Assembly (NCBI GenBank): GCA_005893275.1
Contig: VBOW01000014.1
Coordinates: forward strand, 1 to 64,000
Direction: 5' to 3'
Length of the DNA stretch: 64,000 bases
Source: Candidatus Eisenbacteria bacterium
GTDB taxonomy: Bacteria; Eisenbacteria; RBG-16-71-46; SZUA-252
The notes below the pieces were generated by a model that was given only the letters and a program-made list of their open reading frames with translations, was not told the origin of the DNA and ran no database searches. Of the stretch, positions 6,349-14,904 are shown piece after piece (the stretch's first letter is position 1; each line of letters starts with the position of its first letter). The position numbers and the translations under genes are program-made.

Positions 6349-8244
6349 CTAGGGTGTCCCCCCGCCCGATTTCGCCGCGCTGGGTGCCGCCCCGCTCGGT
6401 GTCGCGCCGCTCTTCTTCAGCGCCTTTTGCTGCTCGTATTTTCGAATCAGCTCCAATCCCCTGGATGCGTCCTTGTTGTTCGGATCGATGTCCAGGGCCT
6501 TGTTGAACTCGATCTTTGCCTTCGAAATGTCGCCGCTGTTCGAGTAGGCCTGCGCGAGCCAGACGTGACCCTGGAGATTCTCCGGCTCGAGCTGTACGCC
6601 ACGCTCGAGATAGCCGACCGCTTCGGGCCAGTTCTTCTGGAGCAGGAGCACGACCCCGGCCCCCCGACACGCTTCGGCGTTCGTGGAATCCTGCGCGATC
6701 GCGGACTGGTACATTTCGAAGGCCTCAGGAAGCGAGTCGAGCGCGGTCAGAGTCTGCGCGATCCAGACCCGCGCCCGGGTCTCTTTCGGGTTCACCGCCA
6801 GGGCGCGGCGGAGAATGTCCACCCCCGCGGCCGACTCCTTCACCGCGAGCTTCGCCAGACCGAGATTCAGGAGCGCCGGCATGAAGGTCGAATCGGCTTT
6901 GAGCGCCGATTCGAAGTACGGGATCGCGCGCGCATGATCCTGGCGCGCGAAGTAGAGGAATCCCAGCTGGAAGTTCGCGTCCCTGGCGAGCGTGGAGTCC
7001 ATCTCGAGCGCGCGCGAGAGCTGGGGAGCCGCTTTGGCCGAGTCCTTGACGGCGACGTAGAGCGTGCCGAGCCTCAGGTGCTCCTCGGCGGTCATGAGCG
7101 TGTCCGCGCACTGCGCGTACAGGTCGTAATACTTGAGCGCATTCTCGTTGTCGCGCTTGTCGAAGTAGAGCTTCCCGAGCGCGCCCACGACCTCGCAGTT
7201 CTTGGGCTTTCCCTCGCTCGGCGCTCCCTCGTTCGCCTTCTCGAGCAACTCGTTCGCCTTCTCCAGCACGACGATCGCCTCTTCGCGGTCCCCCGGGACC
7301 GGGCTCTTCGCGAGGGCGCGGCCCAGCTCGATGTAGCCCTCGGGATCGTCGGGCTTGAATCCCGTGTACGCCCGGAATTTGTCGGCCGCGTCCTGGGGAC
7401 GGTTCGCGCGGAAGTACAGGCGCCCCGCTTCCAGATAGGCGGGAGCGGAGGTCGAATCCACCTCGATCGCCCGCATGAACGAGGAGAGTCCCGCGTTGAA
7501 CTCGTTCATCGCGACCAGCGCCCGCCCCGCGAGGTAATGCGCCTCGGGATTCTTGGGATCCAGCTCGGCCGCCTTCACGTACTCCGGCGCGGCGAGCACC
7601 GGGATTTTCTTGCGCTCGTAGAAGCCGCCGAGGTCCAGCCTCACGCGAAGATTATTGGGATCGGTTTCGCGGGCGCGGATAAACATCTCCTCGGCCTGTT
7701 TGATCTCACCCTTACCTTCCAGGGCGAGGGCCACGCCGTCGAGGAAAAGCGCACGCCCCTGCTTGAGCAGGGTCCCCTTGCGGAACACGGCGAGCGCTTG
7801 GTCCCACTTCTTGTCCTTGAGGTAGGCCTGCCCCAGGGCGTAGAGGGCGGGCGGGTCCTTCGGGTTGTACTTCACCGCTTCCTGGAGCCCCGCGGTCCCC
7901 TCCTCCAGCTTCCCTTGCTTGCGGAGGAGATTTCCCAGCCCGGTCAAGGCCTCGACGTACTTGGGATCGATCCGAACGGCGGTCTGGTATTCGGCCATGG
8001 CGCTGTCGGGCTCCCCCAGCTTCTCAAGGGCGCTCCCGATGAAATAGTGAGGCTTCGCCCCGCCAGGATCGAGGCGCAGCGCCTGGGTGAAAAGCTCCAG
8101 GGCGCGCTTGTAGTTACCCCCGCGATAGGCCTCCACACCCTGCTTGATGATGTCGCCCGATGAGAGCGCGTAGACCGCGGCGGCGGCCGCGAGGAGCCCT
8201 CCGACCACGAGCGCGGGCAGAACGCGGTGGAATGCCCGGTTCAC
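6349..8244 (-). CDS. Membrane-anchored TPR-repeat protein
   Basis: A 631-residue protein. A single N-terminal membrane anchor (about residues 5-25) is followed by roughly fifteen tetratricopeptide repeats (e.g. AYRGGNYKRALELFTQALRL, AEYQTAVRIDPKYVEALTGL) and a low-complexity Ala/Ser/Gly tail. The repeats form a periplasmic or cytoplasmic protein-binding solenoid. The start is GTG at 8244, overlapping the upstream stop as GTGA with GGAGG three bases before it. A longer open frame reaching 8694 runs inside the neighbour and is not used. No enzyme domain is visible. Coupled translation suggests it works with the phosphate-binding-type lipoprotein, perhaps scaffolding the ExbB/TonB machinery (inference). 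Confidence 0.85.
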   Translation of the reverse strand: MNRAFHRVLPALVVGGLLAAAAAVYALSSGDIIKQGVEAYRGGNYKRALELFTQALRLDPGGAKPHYFIGSALEKLGEPDSAMAEYQTAVRIDPKYVEALTGLGNLLRKQGKLEEGTAGLQEAVKYNPKDPPALYALGQAYLKDKKWDQALAVFRKGTLLKQGRALFLDGVALALEGKGEIKQAEEMFIRARETDPNNLRVRLDLGGFYERKKIPVLAAPEYVKAAELDPKNPEAHYLAGRALVAMNEFNAGLSSFMRAIEVDSTSAPAYLEAGRLYFRANRPQDAADKFRAYTGFKPDDPEGYIELGRALAKSPVPGDREEAIVVLEKANELLEKANEGAPSEGKPKNCEVVGALGKLYFDKRDNENALKYYDLYAQCADTLMTAEEHLRLGTLYVAVKDSAKAAPQLSRALEMDSTLARDANFQLGFLYFARQDHARAIPYFESALKADSTFMPALLNLGLAKLAVKESAAGVDILRRALAVNPKETRARVWIAQTLTALDSLPEAFEMYQSAIAQDSTNAEACRGAGVVLLLQKNWPEAVGYLERGVQLEPENLQGHVWLAQAYSNSGDISKAKIEFNKALDIDPNNKDASRGLELIRKYEQQKALKKSGATPSGAAPSAAKSGGGTP

Positions 8245-9158
8245 TGTGCCTCCTCTGCGGTGCGCACGACGTGAACGGAAACCGTCGCCGGCGCGTATCC
8301 GTACCTGGCCACGATCTGCTGCCCGTCCACGCTGGTCACGAAATTGATGAAATCGGTCGCGGTACCCGGGGGGTTTCCTCGCGTGCACAGAGAAATGCTG
8401 CGCAAGAGCGGATAGGTTCTCAGCATCAGTGTCTCCCGATCCAGCGCCACGTACGGAAATCCGACCGCCGACGACACGGCGAGGGCCCGCACGCGCCCCT
8501 CCACGAATTCGCGCGAAACGCAGGCGATCGCATTCGGCCGTGACGCCACGATGTCGACGATCTCCCGCTCGCTTTTCTGGGCGTAGACGCCCGGTCCGTA
8601 GGGCTCCCCTCCCAGCAAGGCTTGCTGGACGAACTCGTAGAGCCCGAGCCTCGGGCCGCTGGTGAGCGGGACGACGGCACCCCCCTCTTTCCAACCCAGG
8701 TCCGACCAGTCCACGACGCTACCCCGGTACACGGCGCCCAGCTCGGTCCTCGAGATCTGGCGAACCGGCGAGCGCGGGTTCACAATCACCGCGACGCCGT
8801 CCCAGGCGACCGCGAAGGCGTTCAAACCCTCCCGCGCCACCGCGGCCCGGATTTCAGGATCCGTCAGCTCTCTCGTCAAGATGGACATGGTCACTTCGCC
8901 GTTGACGAGCTGCTCCATCCCTTCGGCCGAACCATTCGGGGCGACGCGGATCTCGGGCGCCTTGGGATTCCGATCCGCAAAGGCCCGTATCTCTCCGCGA
9001 AGCAAAGGGACCATATGCTCGGCGCCGGCAAGGACAAGCGGTGCGGGAGCGCTCTCGCGCGGGGGGGATGGCGACGAACACGAGCCAAGGCATGATGCGG
9101 CCAGCGTTGCGGTCGCCCAAATCAGCCGGTGCCTCTGCGCCCGGCCTCTAACTCTCAC
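8241..9158 (-). CDS. Phosphate-binding-type (PstS-like) substrate-binding lipoprotein
   Basis: A 305-residue PBP2-fold protein with a lipoprotein signal (LGSC, Cys27). The PstS/PBP-like pattern is NGSAEGMEQLVNGEVTMSILTREL, then VAWDGVAVIVNPRSPVRQISRTELGAVYRG, and a C-terminal PGTATDFINFVTSVDGQQIVARYGY. The phosphate-box residues of true PstS are not all evident, so the ligand is uncertain. No PstC/A/B permease lies nearby; instead a TPR protein and ExbB/D/TonB follow. The GTG start coincides with the predicted transcription start of a TTGACA promoter, suggesting a leaderless mRNA. Orphan PstS-like proteins can act as sensors or adhesins. Confidence 0.8.
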   Translation of the reverse strand: MRVRGRAQRHRLIWATATLAASCLGSCSSPSPPRESAPAPLVLAGAEHMVPLLRGEIRAFADRNPKAPEIRVAPNGSAEGMEQLVNGEVTMSILTRELTDPEIRAAVAREGLNAFAVAWDGVAVIVNPRSPVRQISRTELGAVYRGSVVDWSDLGWKEGGAVVPLTSGPRLGLYEFVQQALLGGEPYGPGVYAQKSEREIVDIVASRPNAIACVSREFVEGRVRALAVSSAVGFPYVALDRETLMLRTYPLLRSISLCTRGNPPGTATDFINFVTSVDGQQIVARYGYAPATVSVHVVRTAEEAQ

Positions 9159-9164
9159 CGTTTC

Positions 9165-9193
9165 AGAGTACCCACCCCTCCAGCCGATGTCAA
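9165..9193 (-). promoter_or_regulatory. Predicted sigma70-type promoter of the phosphate-binding-type gene, leaderless geometry
   Basis: TTGACA (-35, 9188-9193, perfect match), 17-bp spacer, TACTCT (-10, 9165-9170). The expected first transcribed base, about seven bases past the -10, is position 9158, the first base of the GTG start codon. The mRNA would have no 5' leader. Confidence 0.55.
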
Positions 9194-9195
9194 CG

Positions 9196-9213
9196 CCGCC
9201 CGTTACGGGGCGG
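9196..9213. promoter_or_regulatory. Inverted repeat abutting the -35 element
   Basis: Arms CCGCCC/GGGCGG with a six-base centre end two bases before the -35 box. The position suits an operator or a backstop terminator for upstream transcription; no T-run follows on the minus strand, which favours an operator. No binding-protein family is recognised. Confidence 0.35.
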
Positions 9214-9315
9214 AACGGTTCCTGCTCCGTAGTACCCCGTTCCGCTTCCGATTATTCCTTCCCCCGGCCCTCCAGCGGACCGGATGCCGCTCCGTGAAAG
9301 AAGCCCCGGCTGCTC

Positions 9316-9343
9316 GCAAAAACGCCACCCATGCGAGGGTGGC
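9316..9343 (-). terminator. Rho-independent terminator of asnS
   Basis: On the minus strand a perfect seven-base stem GCCACCC/GGGTGGC with a six-base loop is followed by GTTTTTGC. It lies about 93 bases beyond the asnS stop and upstream of the next promoter, and it separates asnS from the phosphate-binding-type operon. Confidence 0.75.
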
Positions 9344-9435
9344 ACGAAGCGCGTCGTGGGATCGAAAAGAGGCTGGAACCTAGTGCAGGGCGGGAGATTC
9401 TGTCAACGGAATTCTCGCCGTGGACCGCCGCCGTC

Positions 9436-10737
9436 CTACGGGCGCAGGCGGTTCAGCATCCGTGGAAATGGGATCGTCTCCCGGAGGTGCTCGATGCCGC
9501 ACAACCAGGTGAGCGTGCGCTCGATTCCCATCCCGAAACCGCTGTGCGGCACGGAGCCGTAACGCCGGAGGTCGAGGTACCACTCGAAGGCGTCGACCGG
9601 GAGCTTGTGCTCCTGGATCCGCCCGACCAGCCGCTCCAGGCTGTCCTCCCTCTCGCCGCCGCCGACGATCTCCCCATACCCTTCGGGAGCGAGAAGGTCG
9701 CATGAGAGGGAGAGCCGATCGTCGTCCGGATCCCGCTTCATATAGAAGGCCTTCACCGCCGCCGGAAACCTGTGCACAAAGAACGGCCGGTCGTACTGTT
9801 CGGTCAGGGCCGTCTCGTCGGTCGCTCCGAAATCGGCCCCCCACTCGAACGGAAGCGCCTTCTCCTGTTTCAAGACACGCGCCGCCTCGTCGTAAGAAAG
9901 CCTTGGAAACGGGGTCCGGACGCGCTCGAGAGGTGCGGTGTCGCGCTCGAGAACCTTGAGCTCCTCGCGCCGCTCCTCGAGGATCCGGCCCACGATCCCC
10001 TCCACGAAGCGCTCGATCAGATCCATGACGTCGTCCAGCGTGGCGAAAGCCACCTCGGGCTCCACCATCCAAAACTCGATCAGATGCCGCCGGGTCTTGG
10101 ATTTTTCGGCGCGAAAGGTCGGGCCGAAACAGTAGCTCTTCCCGAAGGCCATCGCGGTCGCCTCGTTATAGAGCTGCCCGCTTTGGGTCAGGTACGCCTT
10201 TTCGTCGAAGTACTGGGTCTCGAACAGCGTGGTCGTGCCCTCGCAGGCGGACGGCGTGAAGATCGGCGCGTCGGCAAGGATGAACCCGTCGGCGTCGAGC
10301 CAATCGCGGCAGGCCTGGACAAGCGTGTGGCGGATTTTCAGAACCGCCGCCTGGCGCTGGGACCGTATCCAGAGATGGCGTTGATCCAGAAGGAAGGAGG
10401 GGCCGTGTTCTTTCGGCGTGATCGGGAAGTCGACGCTCGCTCCGACGATCTCGATGCCGCGGAGGGAGATCTCGACGCCGCTCGGCGCGCGCTTGTCCTC
10501 GCGCACGACGCCGGTGACGCGGAGCGAGGATTCCTGCGTCACGGTCGCGCAACGCGCGAAGACCTCTTCGGGAAGCTCGGCTTTTGCCGCGACGCACTGA
10601 ACGGTCCCGCTCCCGTCACGCACGAGAAGGAACTCGAGCTTGCCGCTGGAGCGACGATTGTAGAGCCACCCCTCGAGCAGGACTTCGTCGCCGATTCTCT
10701 CCCGTAGCGCCCCGATCCGGGTCGCTTTCCGACTCAT
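9436..10737 (-). CDS. asnS: Asparaginyl-tRNA synthetase
   Basis: A 433-residue class IIb synthetase that charges tRNA-Asn with asparagine in the cytoplasm. The N-terminal OB-fold anticodon-binding domain runs to about residue 100 ([26 protein letters not shown]). The catalytic core has motif 2 [20 protein letters not shown] and motif 3 [15 protein letters not shown]. The long spacing typical of AsnRS rather than AspRS, the FWMVEPE stretch and the size all fit AsnS. I use the ATG at 10737 because GGAGG sits eight bases before it; a GTG three codons upstream overlaps that site. It is transcribed alone, divergent from the plus-strand pair and ended by a clear terminator. Confidence 0.96.
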   Translation of the reverse strand: MSRKATRIGALRERIGDEVLLEGWLYNRRSSGKLEFLLVRDGSGTVQCVAAKAELPEEVFARCATVTQESSLRVTGVVREDKRAPSGVEISLRGIEIVGASVDFPITPKEHGPSFLLDQRHLWIRSQRQAAVLKIRHTLVQACRDWLDADGFILADAPIFTPSACEGTTTLFETQYFDEKAYLTQSGQLYNEATAMAFGKSYCFGPTFRAEKSKTRRHLIEFWMVEPEVAFATLDDVMDLIERFVEGIVGRILEERREELKVLERDTAPLERVRTPFPRLSYDEAARVLKQEKALPFEWGADFGATDETALTEQYDRPFFVHRFPAAVKAFYMKRDPDDDRLSLSCDLLAPEGYGEIVGGGEREDSLERLVGRIQEHKLPVDAFEWYLDLRRYGSVPHSGFGMGIERTLTWLCGIEHLRETIPFPRMLNRLRP

Positions 10738-10794
10738 GGTTCCCACCTCCGCTGCGATGCGATGGATTCGCGGCCCCGAAGCGCCGAGGATAGC

Positions 10795-10808
10795 ATGTCG
10801 GGGGACAT
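10795..10808. promoter_or_regulatory. Small palindrome in the divergent asnS / TPR-gene promoter region
   Basis: Arms ATGTC/GACAT with a GGGG centre lie five bases upstream of the -35 element of the plus-strand gene and in the asnS leader region. It could be an operator. No regulator is implied by neighbours. Confidence 0.3.
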
Positions 10809-10813
10809 TTCCC

Positions 10814-10842
10814 TTGACACCCCCGACGCCGCGCGCCTAACG
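10814..10842 (+). promoter_or_regulatory. Predicted sigma70-type promoter of the TPR/zinc-ribbon gene, leaderless geometry
   Basis: TTGACA (-35, 10814-10819, perfect), 17-bp spacer, CTAACG (-10, 10837-10842, weak). The predicted transcription start falls at about 10849-10850, on the GTG start codon, and no ribosome site precedes that GTG. The arrangement matches the promoter at 9165-9193. Confidence 0.5.
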
Positions 10843-10849
10843 TGCGGCC

Positions 10850-12784
10850 GTGGCGCGAATTGAGCCCTCGAGATCTCGACGCGCATGGCTCAAGCCGCTC
10901 GTTTTCGCGGTGGCGGGCCCGCTGACGCTCGCGCTGGTCGCGCCCCTAGGACCGGCCCCGGTGGAGCTGGCGGCGGCCTATGCCGGTCCGGACGCGGTGC
11001 GGGACGAGCTGGAGCAGATGCGGAACGCGGGACAGATCCGTGCCCTCGCGCCGGCCCAAGCTCGCTATCGCGAGGCGCTCGTATCGCTCGCCAAGGGAGA
11101 GGATCCCGAAGCCGCGCGGCTCCTCGCGGCGGCGGCGGAGTTCGATCCCGAGTACCCCGATCCCCATTTCACGCTCGCGCGGCTTCTCGCGTTCAAGAAC
11201 CCCGAGCGCGCGGTCGGAGAGCTCGGTGAGGCGCTCCGGATCGTGGGCCGGACTTACGCCTGGCAGCGACACCTCCTCGCCAACACGCTGACCGCCTTTC
11301 TCGTGGTCTGGACGGTTGGCCTCCTGGTCGCGATCGCCGGGATCACCCTTCGGCATCTGCCGCATCTGATCCACGTGATTCTCGAGCTGGTCGGCCGCTC
11401 GAAGGGCCGCCTCGCCCGCGGCGGCGCGACGATCATCGCGCTCTCGCCGCTCCTCTGGGGGCTGGGCGCGATTCCCACCGCGACGGTCTATGCCGGGTTG
11501 CTCTCCTTCCGGGTGACCCGGCGCGAGGCGTTTCTGGTAGGGCTCTTCATCGTTTCGGCGATCGCGCTCTCGAGCTTTCTGAGGTCGGTCGCGCCGTGGG
11601 CGGGACCGCCGAGCCTGGAGGAGCCGAGCCTCCTCGTCGATCGTGCGCTCCGCTCGGGCTCCGATCCCGAGATCCGGACCGGGCTCATGGCGCTCGAGTC
11701 GCGGGACCCGGCGGAGCCCCTCTATCCTTTCACCGCGGGGACGATCGCTCGGCGCGAAGGAGATTTGGAGTCCGCGGAGCGCCTGCTCGCCCGGGCGGCC
11801 GCGCTCCGTCCCAACACCGCGTGGACCTTGACCAACCTCGGGAACGTGTACTTCGCGCGCGAGGATTACCCCCGGGCGCACGAGGCCTACGAAGCCGCCG
11901 CGAAAGCAGCGCCGCGGGCGGTCGAGCCGCATTTCAACCTCGCGCAGACCTACACGAAGCAGCTCCTCTTCGCCGAAGCGAACCGAGAACAGTCGATCGC
12001 GTCGTCGCTCGCCTTTGACCGCGTCCGCGACATGAGTCGCATCTCGGCGCCTCAGCTCAATCGCACGGTCATGGAAGCCATGCCCCCGGTCAAGGTGCTC
12101 TGGGATCTCGCGCGCAGGACCGCGCCGGAACGCGGAATCGCGGCCACAGAGGGGAACCCCTACGTCGCCTTTCTCGAGCGGCTCGCGCCGCCGCCCCCGT
12201 TCGCGATCTTTTTTCTCGTCTCCCTCTTTCTTCTCTTCGCGGGGCTGGGACAGATCCTGGGCCGGGCGCTCGCGACGCTCCAGTGCTCGAACTGCCAAAA
12301 GGTGGTCTGCCGCCGCTGCGTCTTCCGCATGCAGCAGCGCGCCTTCTGTGAAGGGTGCTTCGCCGCGGTCAGGGGACTGAAATCGATGGAATTCACCCGG
12401 CTCCTCCTCACCGGGCGGGATCGCCGGGCGGCACGACGCAGGACCTTCTGGGAGACAGCCACGACGTTCCTTCTCCCCGGCGCGGGGCAGATGCTCCGCG
12501 GGGCGAGCTTGAGCGGGTTCCTCGCGATCCTGGTCATGGTCCTGGCAGCGGTGCTCGTGGTTGGAAACGGCTCGCTGGTCCCGTCGGTCGACGTGCTGCC
12601 GCTCAACTCGGCGGGCTGGGCGAAGCGAATCCCCCTGACCCTGCTCTTCGCCCTGACCTACGCGCTCACCGTCGCGCGCTACTACGCGAAGACCTCGGCC
12701 AAGGTGCCGAGCATCACCCACGGCATCGGCCGCCTCTCGGAACGCACCGCCCCGCGCGCGAAGGCCGAGGGAGGCAGGCTCTAG
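10850..12784 (+). CDS. Multi-pass membrane protein with TPR repeats and a zinc-ribbon segment
   Basis: A 644-residue protein I do not recognise as a named family. In order: an N-terminal signal/anchor (about 17-43); a first TPR-like region; membrane segments at about 145-165, 195-220 and 225-245; a second TPR block (AEPLYPFTAGTIARREGD, WTLTNLGNVYFAREDYPRAHEAYEAAAK); a membrane helix; a six-cysteine cluster (CSNCQ, VCRRC, FCEGC) around residues 480-505 that should bind zinc; two final membrane helices. The start is GTG with no ribosome site but a well-placed promoter. The stop directly abuts the ATG of the DUF4388 gene, so the two are coupled. Possible role in a surface or motility assembly, by analogy only. 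Confidence 0.8.
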   Translation: MARIEPSRSRRAWLKPLVFAVAGPLTLALVAPLGPAPVELAAAYAGPDAVRDELEQMRNAGQIRALAPAQARYREALVSLAKGEDPEAARLLAAAAEFDPEYPDPHFTLARLLAFKNPERAVGELGEALRIVGRTYAWQRHLLANTLTAFLVVWTVGLLVAIAGITLRHLPHLIHVILELVGRSKGRLARGGATIIALSPLLWGLGAIPTATVYAGLLSFRVTRREAFLVGLFIVSAIALSSFLRSVAPWAGPPSLEEPSLLVDRALRSGSDPEIRTGLMALESRDPAEPLYPFTAGTIARREGDLESAERLLARAAALRPNTAWTLTNLGNVYFAREDYPRAHEAYEAAAKAAPRAVEPHFNLAQTYTKQLLFAEANREQSIASSLAFDRVRDMSRISAPQLNRTVMEAMPPVKVLWDLARRTAPERGIAATEGNPYVAFLERLAPPPPFAIFFLVSLFLLFAGLGQILGRALATLQCSNCQKVVCRRCVFRMQQRAFCEGCFAAVRGLKSMEFTRLLLTGRDRRAARRRTFWETATTFLLPGAGQMLRGASLSGFLAILVMVLAAVLVVGNGSLVPSVDVLPLNSAGWAKRIPLTLLFALTYALTVARYYAKTSAKVPSITHGIGRLSERTAPRAKAEGGRL

Positions 12785-13861
12785 ATGGCCCTCCAAGGAA
12801 ACCTCGACGATTTCAGCCTCCCGGAGATTCTCCAGCTGATCTCCGTCCAGCAAAAATCGGGGGTGCTCAAGCTCACGGCAGGCGCGGACGTCGCGGTCAT
12901 CTTCTTCGAAGGGGGCCGGGTCGTCTCGACCCGCGACCGGCGCCGGAACACGCGCGACCCCCTCAAGACGTTTCTGGTTCAAACCGGCTTCATCACCGAG
13001 GCCCAGCTCAAGCAGATCGAGACCATCGAGGCCGAGAGCCGCCGCGAGCTCACCGACATCCTCCTGACCGGCAATTACGTCGCGAGCGATCAGTTGACGG
13101 ACGCCTTGGAAAGCCAGATTCAGGACACGTTCCACCAGCTCCTGACTTGGAAGGCGGGCACCTATCACTTCTCAGGGGACGCCAGGACCGTGCCCAAGTT
13201 CGCGGCGAACGTCCGAATGAACACCGAAGGCCTTCTCATGGAGTCGATGCGACGGCTGGACGAGTTCGTCCGCTACAAGGAGGTCCTCACGTCGCCGGCG
13301 ATGGTGCTTCGACCGAAGCCGCTCGCGACCCCGCCGAAGGACATGACCACGCCCGAGCAGCGCGTGCTTCCGCTCGTGGACGGCCTGCGGCCTCTACGCG
13401 ACATCGTCGCGCAGGCGAAGCTGGTGGAGTTCGAAGTCTACGAGGCGCTCCACCATCTGCTCGAGCTGGGCGTGGTCGAGATCTCCCTCGGCGCGGCGCC
13501 CGCCAAAGTCACTCCGATCGCCAAGGAGGAGGCCGCGGCGCCTCCTCCGCGGAGCATGGCGATTCCGGTCGCGGCCCTCTTTCTCCTGCTCTCGATCGCG
13601 ATCGGAACCCGGGCCACCCCGAAGCTCTACTCCCATGTGGAGCGGACGGCGCACCGCGCCCCCGCGGGCTCTTCGAGCATCGACGAGTCCCAGCGTTTGG
13701 CCCTCGCGCTCGAGGTCTACCGCTCCATCCGAGGCGAGTACCCCACCGAGCTTCGGGCGATGTCGCGCGAAGGGTACCTGCCCCCCGCCGCCGTGTCCTC
13801 CTTCTACCGACGCTTCGACTACCAAAGCGACGGGACCAGCTACTCCAAGATCGCCCACTAG
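12785..13861 (+). CDS. DUF4388 (PATAN-like) protein with membrane helix and pseudopilin-like tail
   Basis: A 358-residue protein. Residues 1-130 are a DUF4388 domain (LQGNLDDFSLPEILQLISVQQKSGVLKL, FFEGGRVVSTRDR, then a GxYHFSGD-type end). A winged-helix-like second segment lies at about 180-235 (QRVLPLVDGLRPLRDIVAQA), a membrane helix at about 258-275, and a C-terminal stretch of about 70 residues contains RGEYPTELRAMSREGYLP and FDYQSDGTSYSKI. That last part resembles the periplasmic tail of major pseudopilins (GspG-like). DUF4388 proteins occur with two-component and gliding/pilus systems. The ATG immediately follows the previous gene's TAG. Convergent with waaF, 10 bp apart. Confidence 0.85.
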   Translation: MALQGNLDDFSLPEILQLISVQQKSGVLKLTAGADVAVIFFEGGRVVSTRDRRRNTRDPLKTFLVQTGFITEAQLKQIETIEAESRRELTDILLTGNYVASDQLTDALESQIQDTFHQLLTWKAGTYHFSGDARTVPKFAANVRMNTEGLLMESMRRLDEFVRYKEVLTSPAMVLRPKPLATPPKDMTTPEQRVLPLVDGLRPLRDIVAQAKLVEFEVYEALHHLLELGVVEISLGAAPAKVTPIAKEEAAAPPPRSMAIPVAALFLLLSIAIGTRATPKLYSHVERTAHRAPAGSSSIDESQRLALALEVYRSIRGEYPTELRAMSREGYLPPAAVSSFYRRFDYQSDGTSYSKIAH

Positions 13862-13871
13862 GACGTCCGGC

Positions 13872-14891
13872 TTACGAGCTCGCGGCGATGAGCCCGCCCG
13901 CGGCGCGGATCGCCTCATCCGGCTGGATCGAACGAAGGCATCCGTACCCGATCGGACACGTGCGGCGGAAACAGGGGGAGCATGGGTAGCCGGCGTACAG
14001 GTTCCGCACCCAGGGGGCATCCGCGGCGCTCCAGACGGGGCTCGTCGATCCGAACACCGCGACGGTCGGCCTCCCGAGCGCTGCCCCGAGATGCATGACG
14101 CCCGAGTCGTTCGACACCACGAGATCCGCTCCGGCGAGGAGCCCGGTCAGCGTGGAAAGATCGGTGGCGTCGACGAGGCTTCGAGCCGAGCCCCCCGCCA
14201 TACGCTCCGTCTCCGCCGCCGGTACCACGTCGTCCTGCGTGCCGACAAGAATCGAGGTCACGCCGAAACGCGAGTCGAGATGCCTCGCCACCGCCGCGAA
14301 GCGCTCGGGATCCCACCGCTTCGCGGGGCCGTAGGCGGCACCCGGCGCCAGGACGGCGTACGGCGCGCCGCCGCGCCCGACGCCCCGGAGCAGCTCCACC
14401 GCGGCCCGACGCTCTTCCGGGAGCGCGGTGAGCCGCGGCACAGGATCGCGCACCGAGAGCCCCGCCGCGCGCGCGAGCGCCGCGTACTCTTCGACCCGGG
14501 GCGCGGCCCGGGATGGCGCGGAGCGCGGGACCCGCCGCGTGAGCAGGGCGCCGCGAAGCTCGGCCGCATATCCGATCCGGTCCGGGATCAGAGCGAGGGC
14601 GGCGAGGATGGCCGACGAGAGCGAGTCCGTGAGGAGGAGGGCCGCGCCCGGGCGCGCGCGCCTCAGCGCGCCGGCCGCGGCGAACCGGCGCTCGCGGGAC
14701 CAGGGGACGAACTCGGCCGAAGGGAACCGGGGCACGAGGAGCGGCCCGAAGCCGGCGGGACCGAGAAAAATCACCCGGCGCGACGGATCCTCCGCCGCCG
14801 CCGCGACGACGGGAAGGGCCTGGACGAGATCCCCGAGCCAATTGGGAAGGCGGACCAGAAGCGGACGCGGTGGGGAAGCCGACGAGGACAC
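13872..14891 (-). CDS. waaF: ADP-heptose:LPS heptosyltransferase (GT9), WaaF-like
   Basis: A 339-residue GT-B fold glycosyltransferase of family 9 that adds L-glycero-D-manno-heptose to the LPS inner core at the cytoplasmic face. It has LLVRLPNWLGDLVQALPVV, the donor-site APGAAYGPAKRWDPERFAAVA, and VVSNDSGVMHLGAALGRPTVAVFGSTSP, all diagnostic of heptosyltransferase II. The C-terminus carries four cysteines (CSPCFRRTCPIGYGC) as in many GT9 enzymes. It follows kbl by 13 bp, so it probably shares the tdh-kbl transcript, an unusual pairing. A second GT9 enzyme lies at 18206-19288. Confidence 0.9.
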   Translation of the reverse strand: MSSSASPPRPLLVRLPNWLGDLVQALPVVAAAAEDPSRRVIFLGPAGFGPLLVPRFPSAEFVPWSRERRFAAAGALRRARPGAALLLTDSLSSAILAALALIPDRIGYAAELRGALLTRRVPRSAPSRAAPRVEEYAALARAAGLSVRDPVPRLTALPEERRAAVELLRGVGRGGAPYAVLAPGAAYGPAKRWDPERFAAVARHLDSRFGVTSILVGTQDDVVPAAETERMAGGSARSLVDATDLSTLTGLLAGADLVVSNDSGVMHLGAALGRPTVAVFGSTSPVWSAADAPWVRNLYAGYPCSPCFRRTCPIGYGCLRSIQPDEAIRAAGGLIAASS

Positions 14892-14904
14892 GAAAGTCCC
14901 CCGA

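Noticed and set aside
5884-8163. 759-residue plus-strand open frame opposite the TPR and STAS genes
   Set aside because: It is antisense to well-supported genes with ribosome sites and repeat motifs; the translated sequence shows no domain.
9159-9435. A tRNA or small RNA gene in the longest gap
   Set aside because: No cloverleaf or CCA end was found; the gap is explained by the asnS terminator, an inverted repeat and a promoter.
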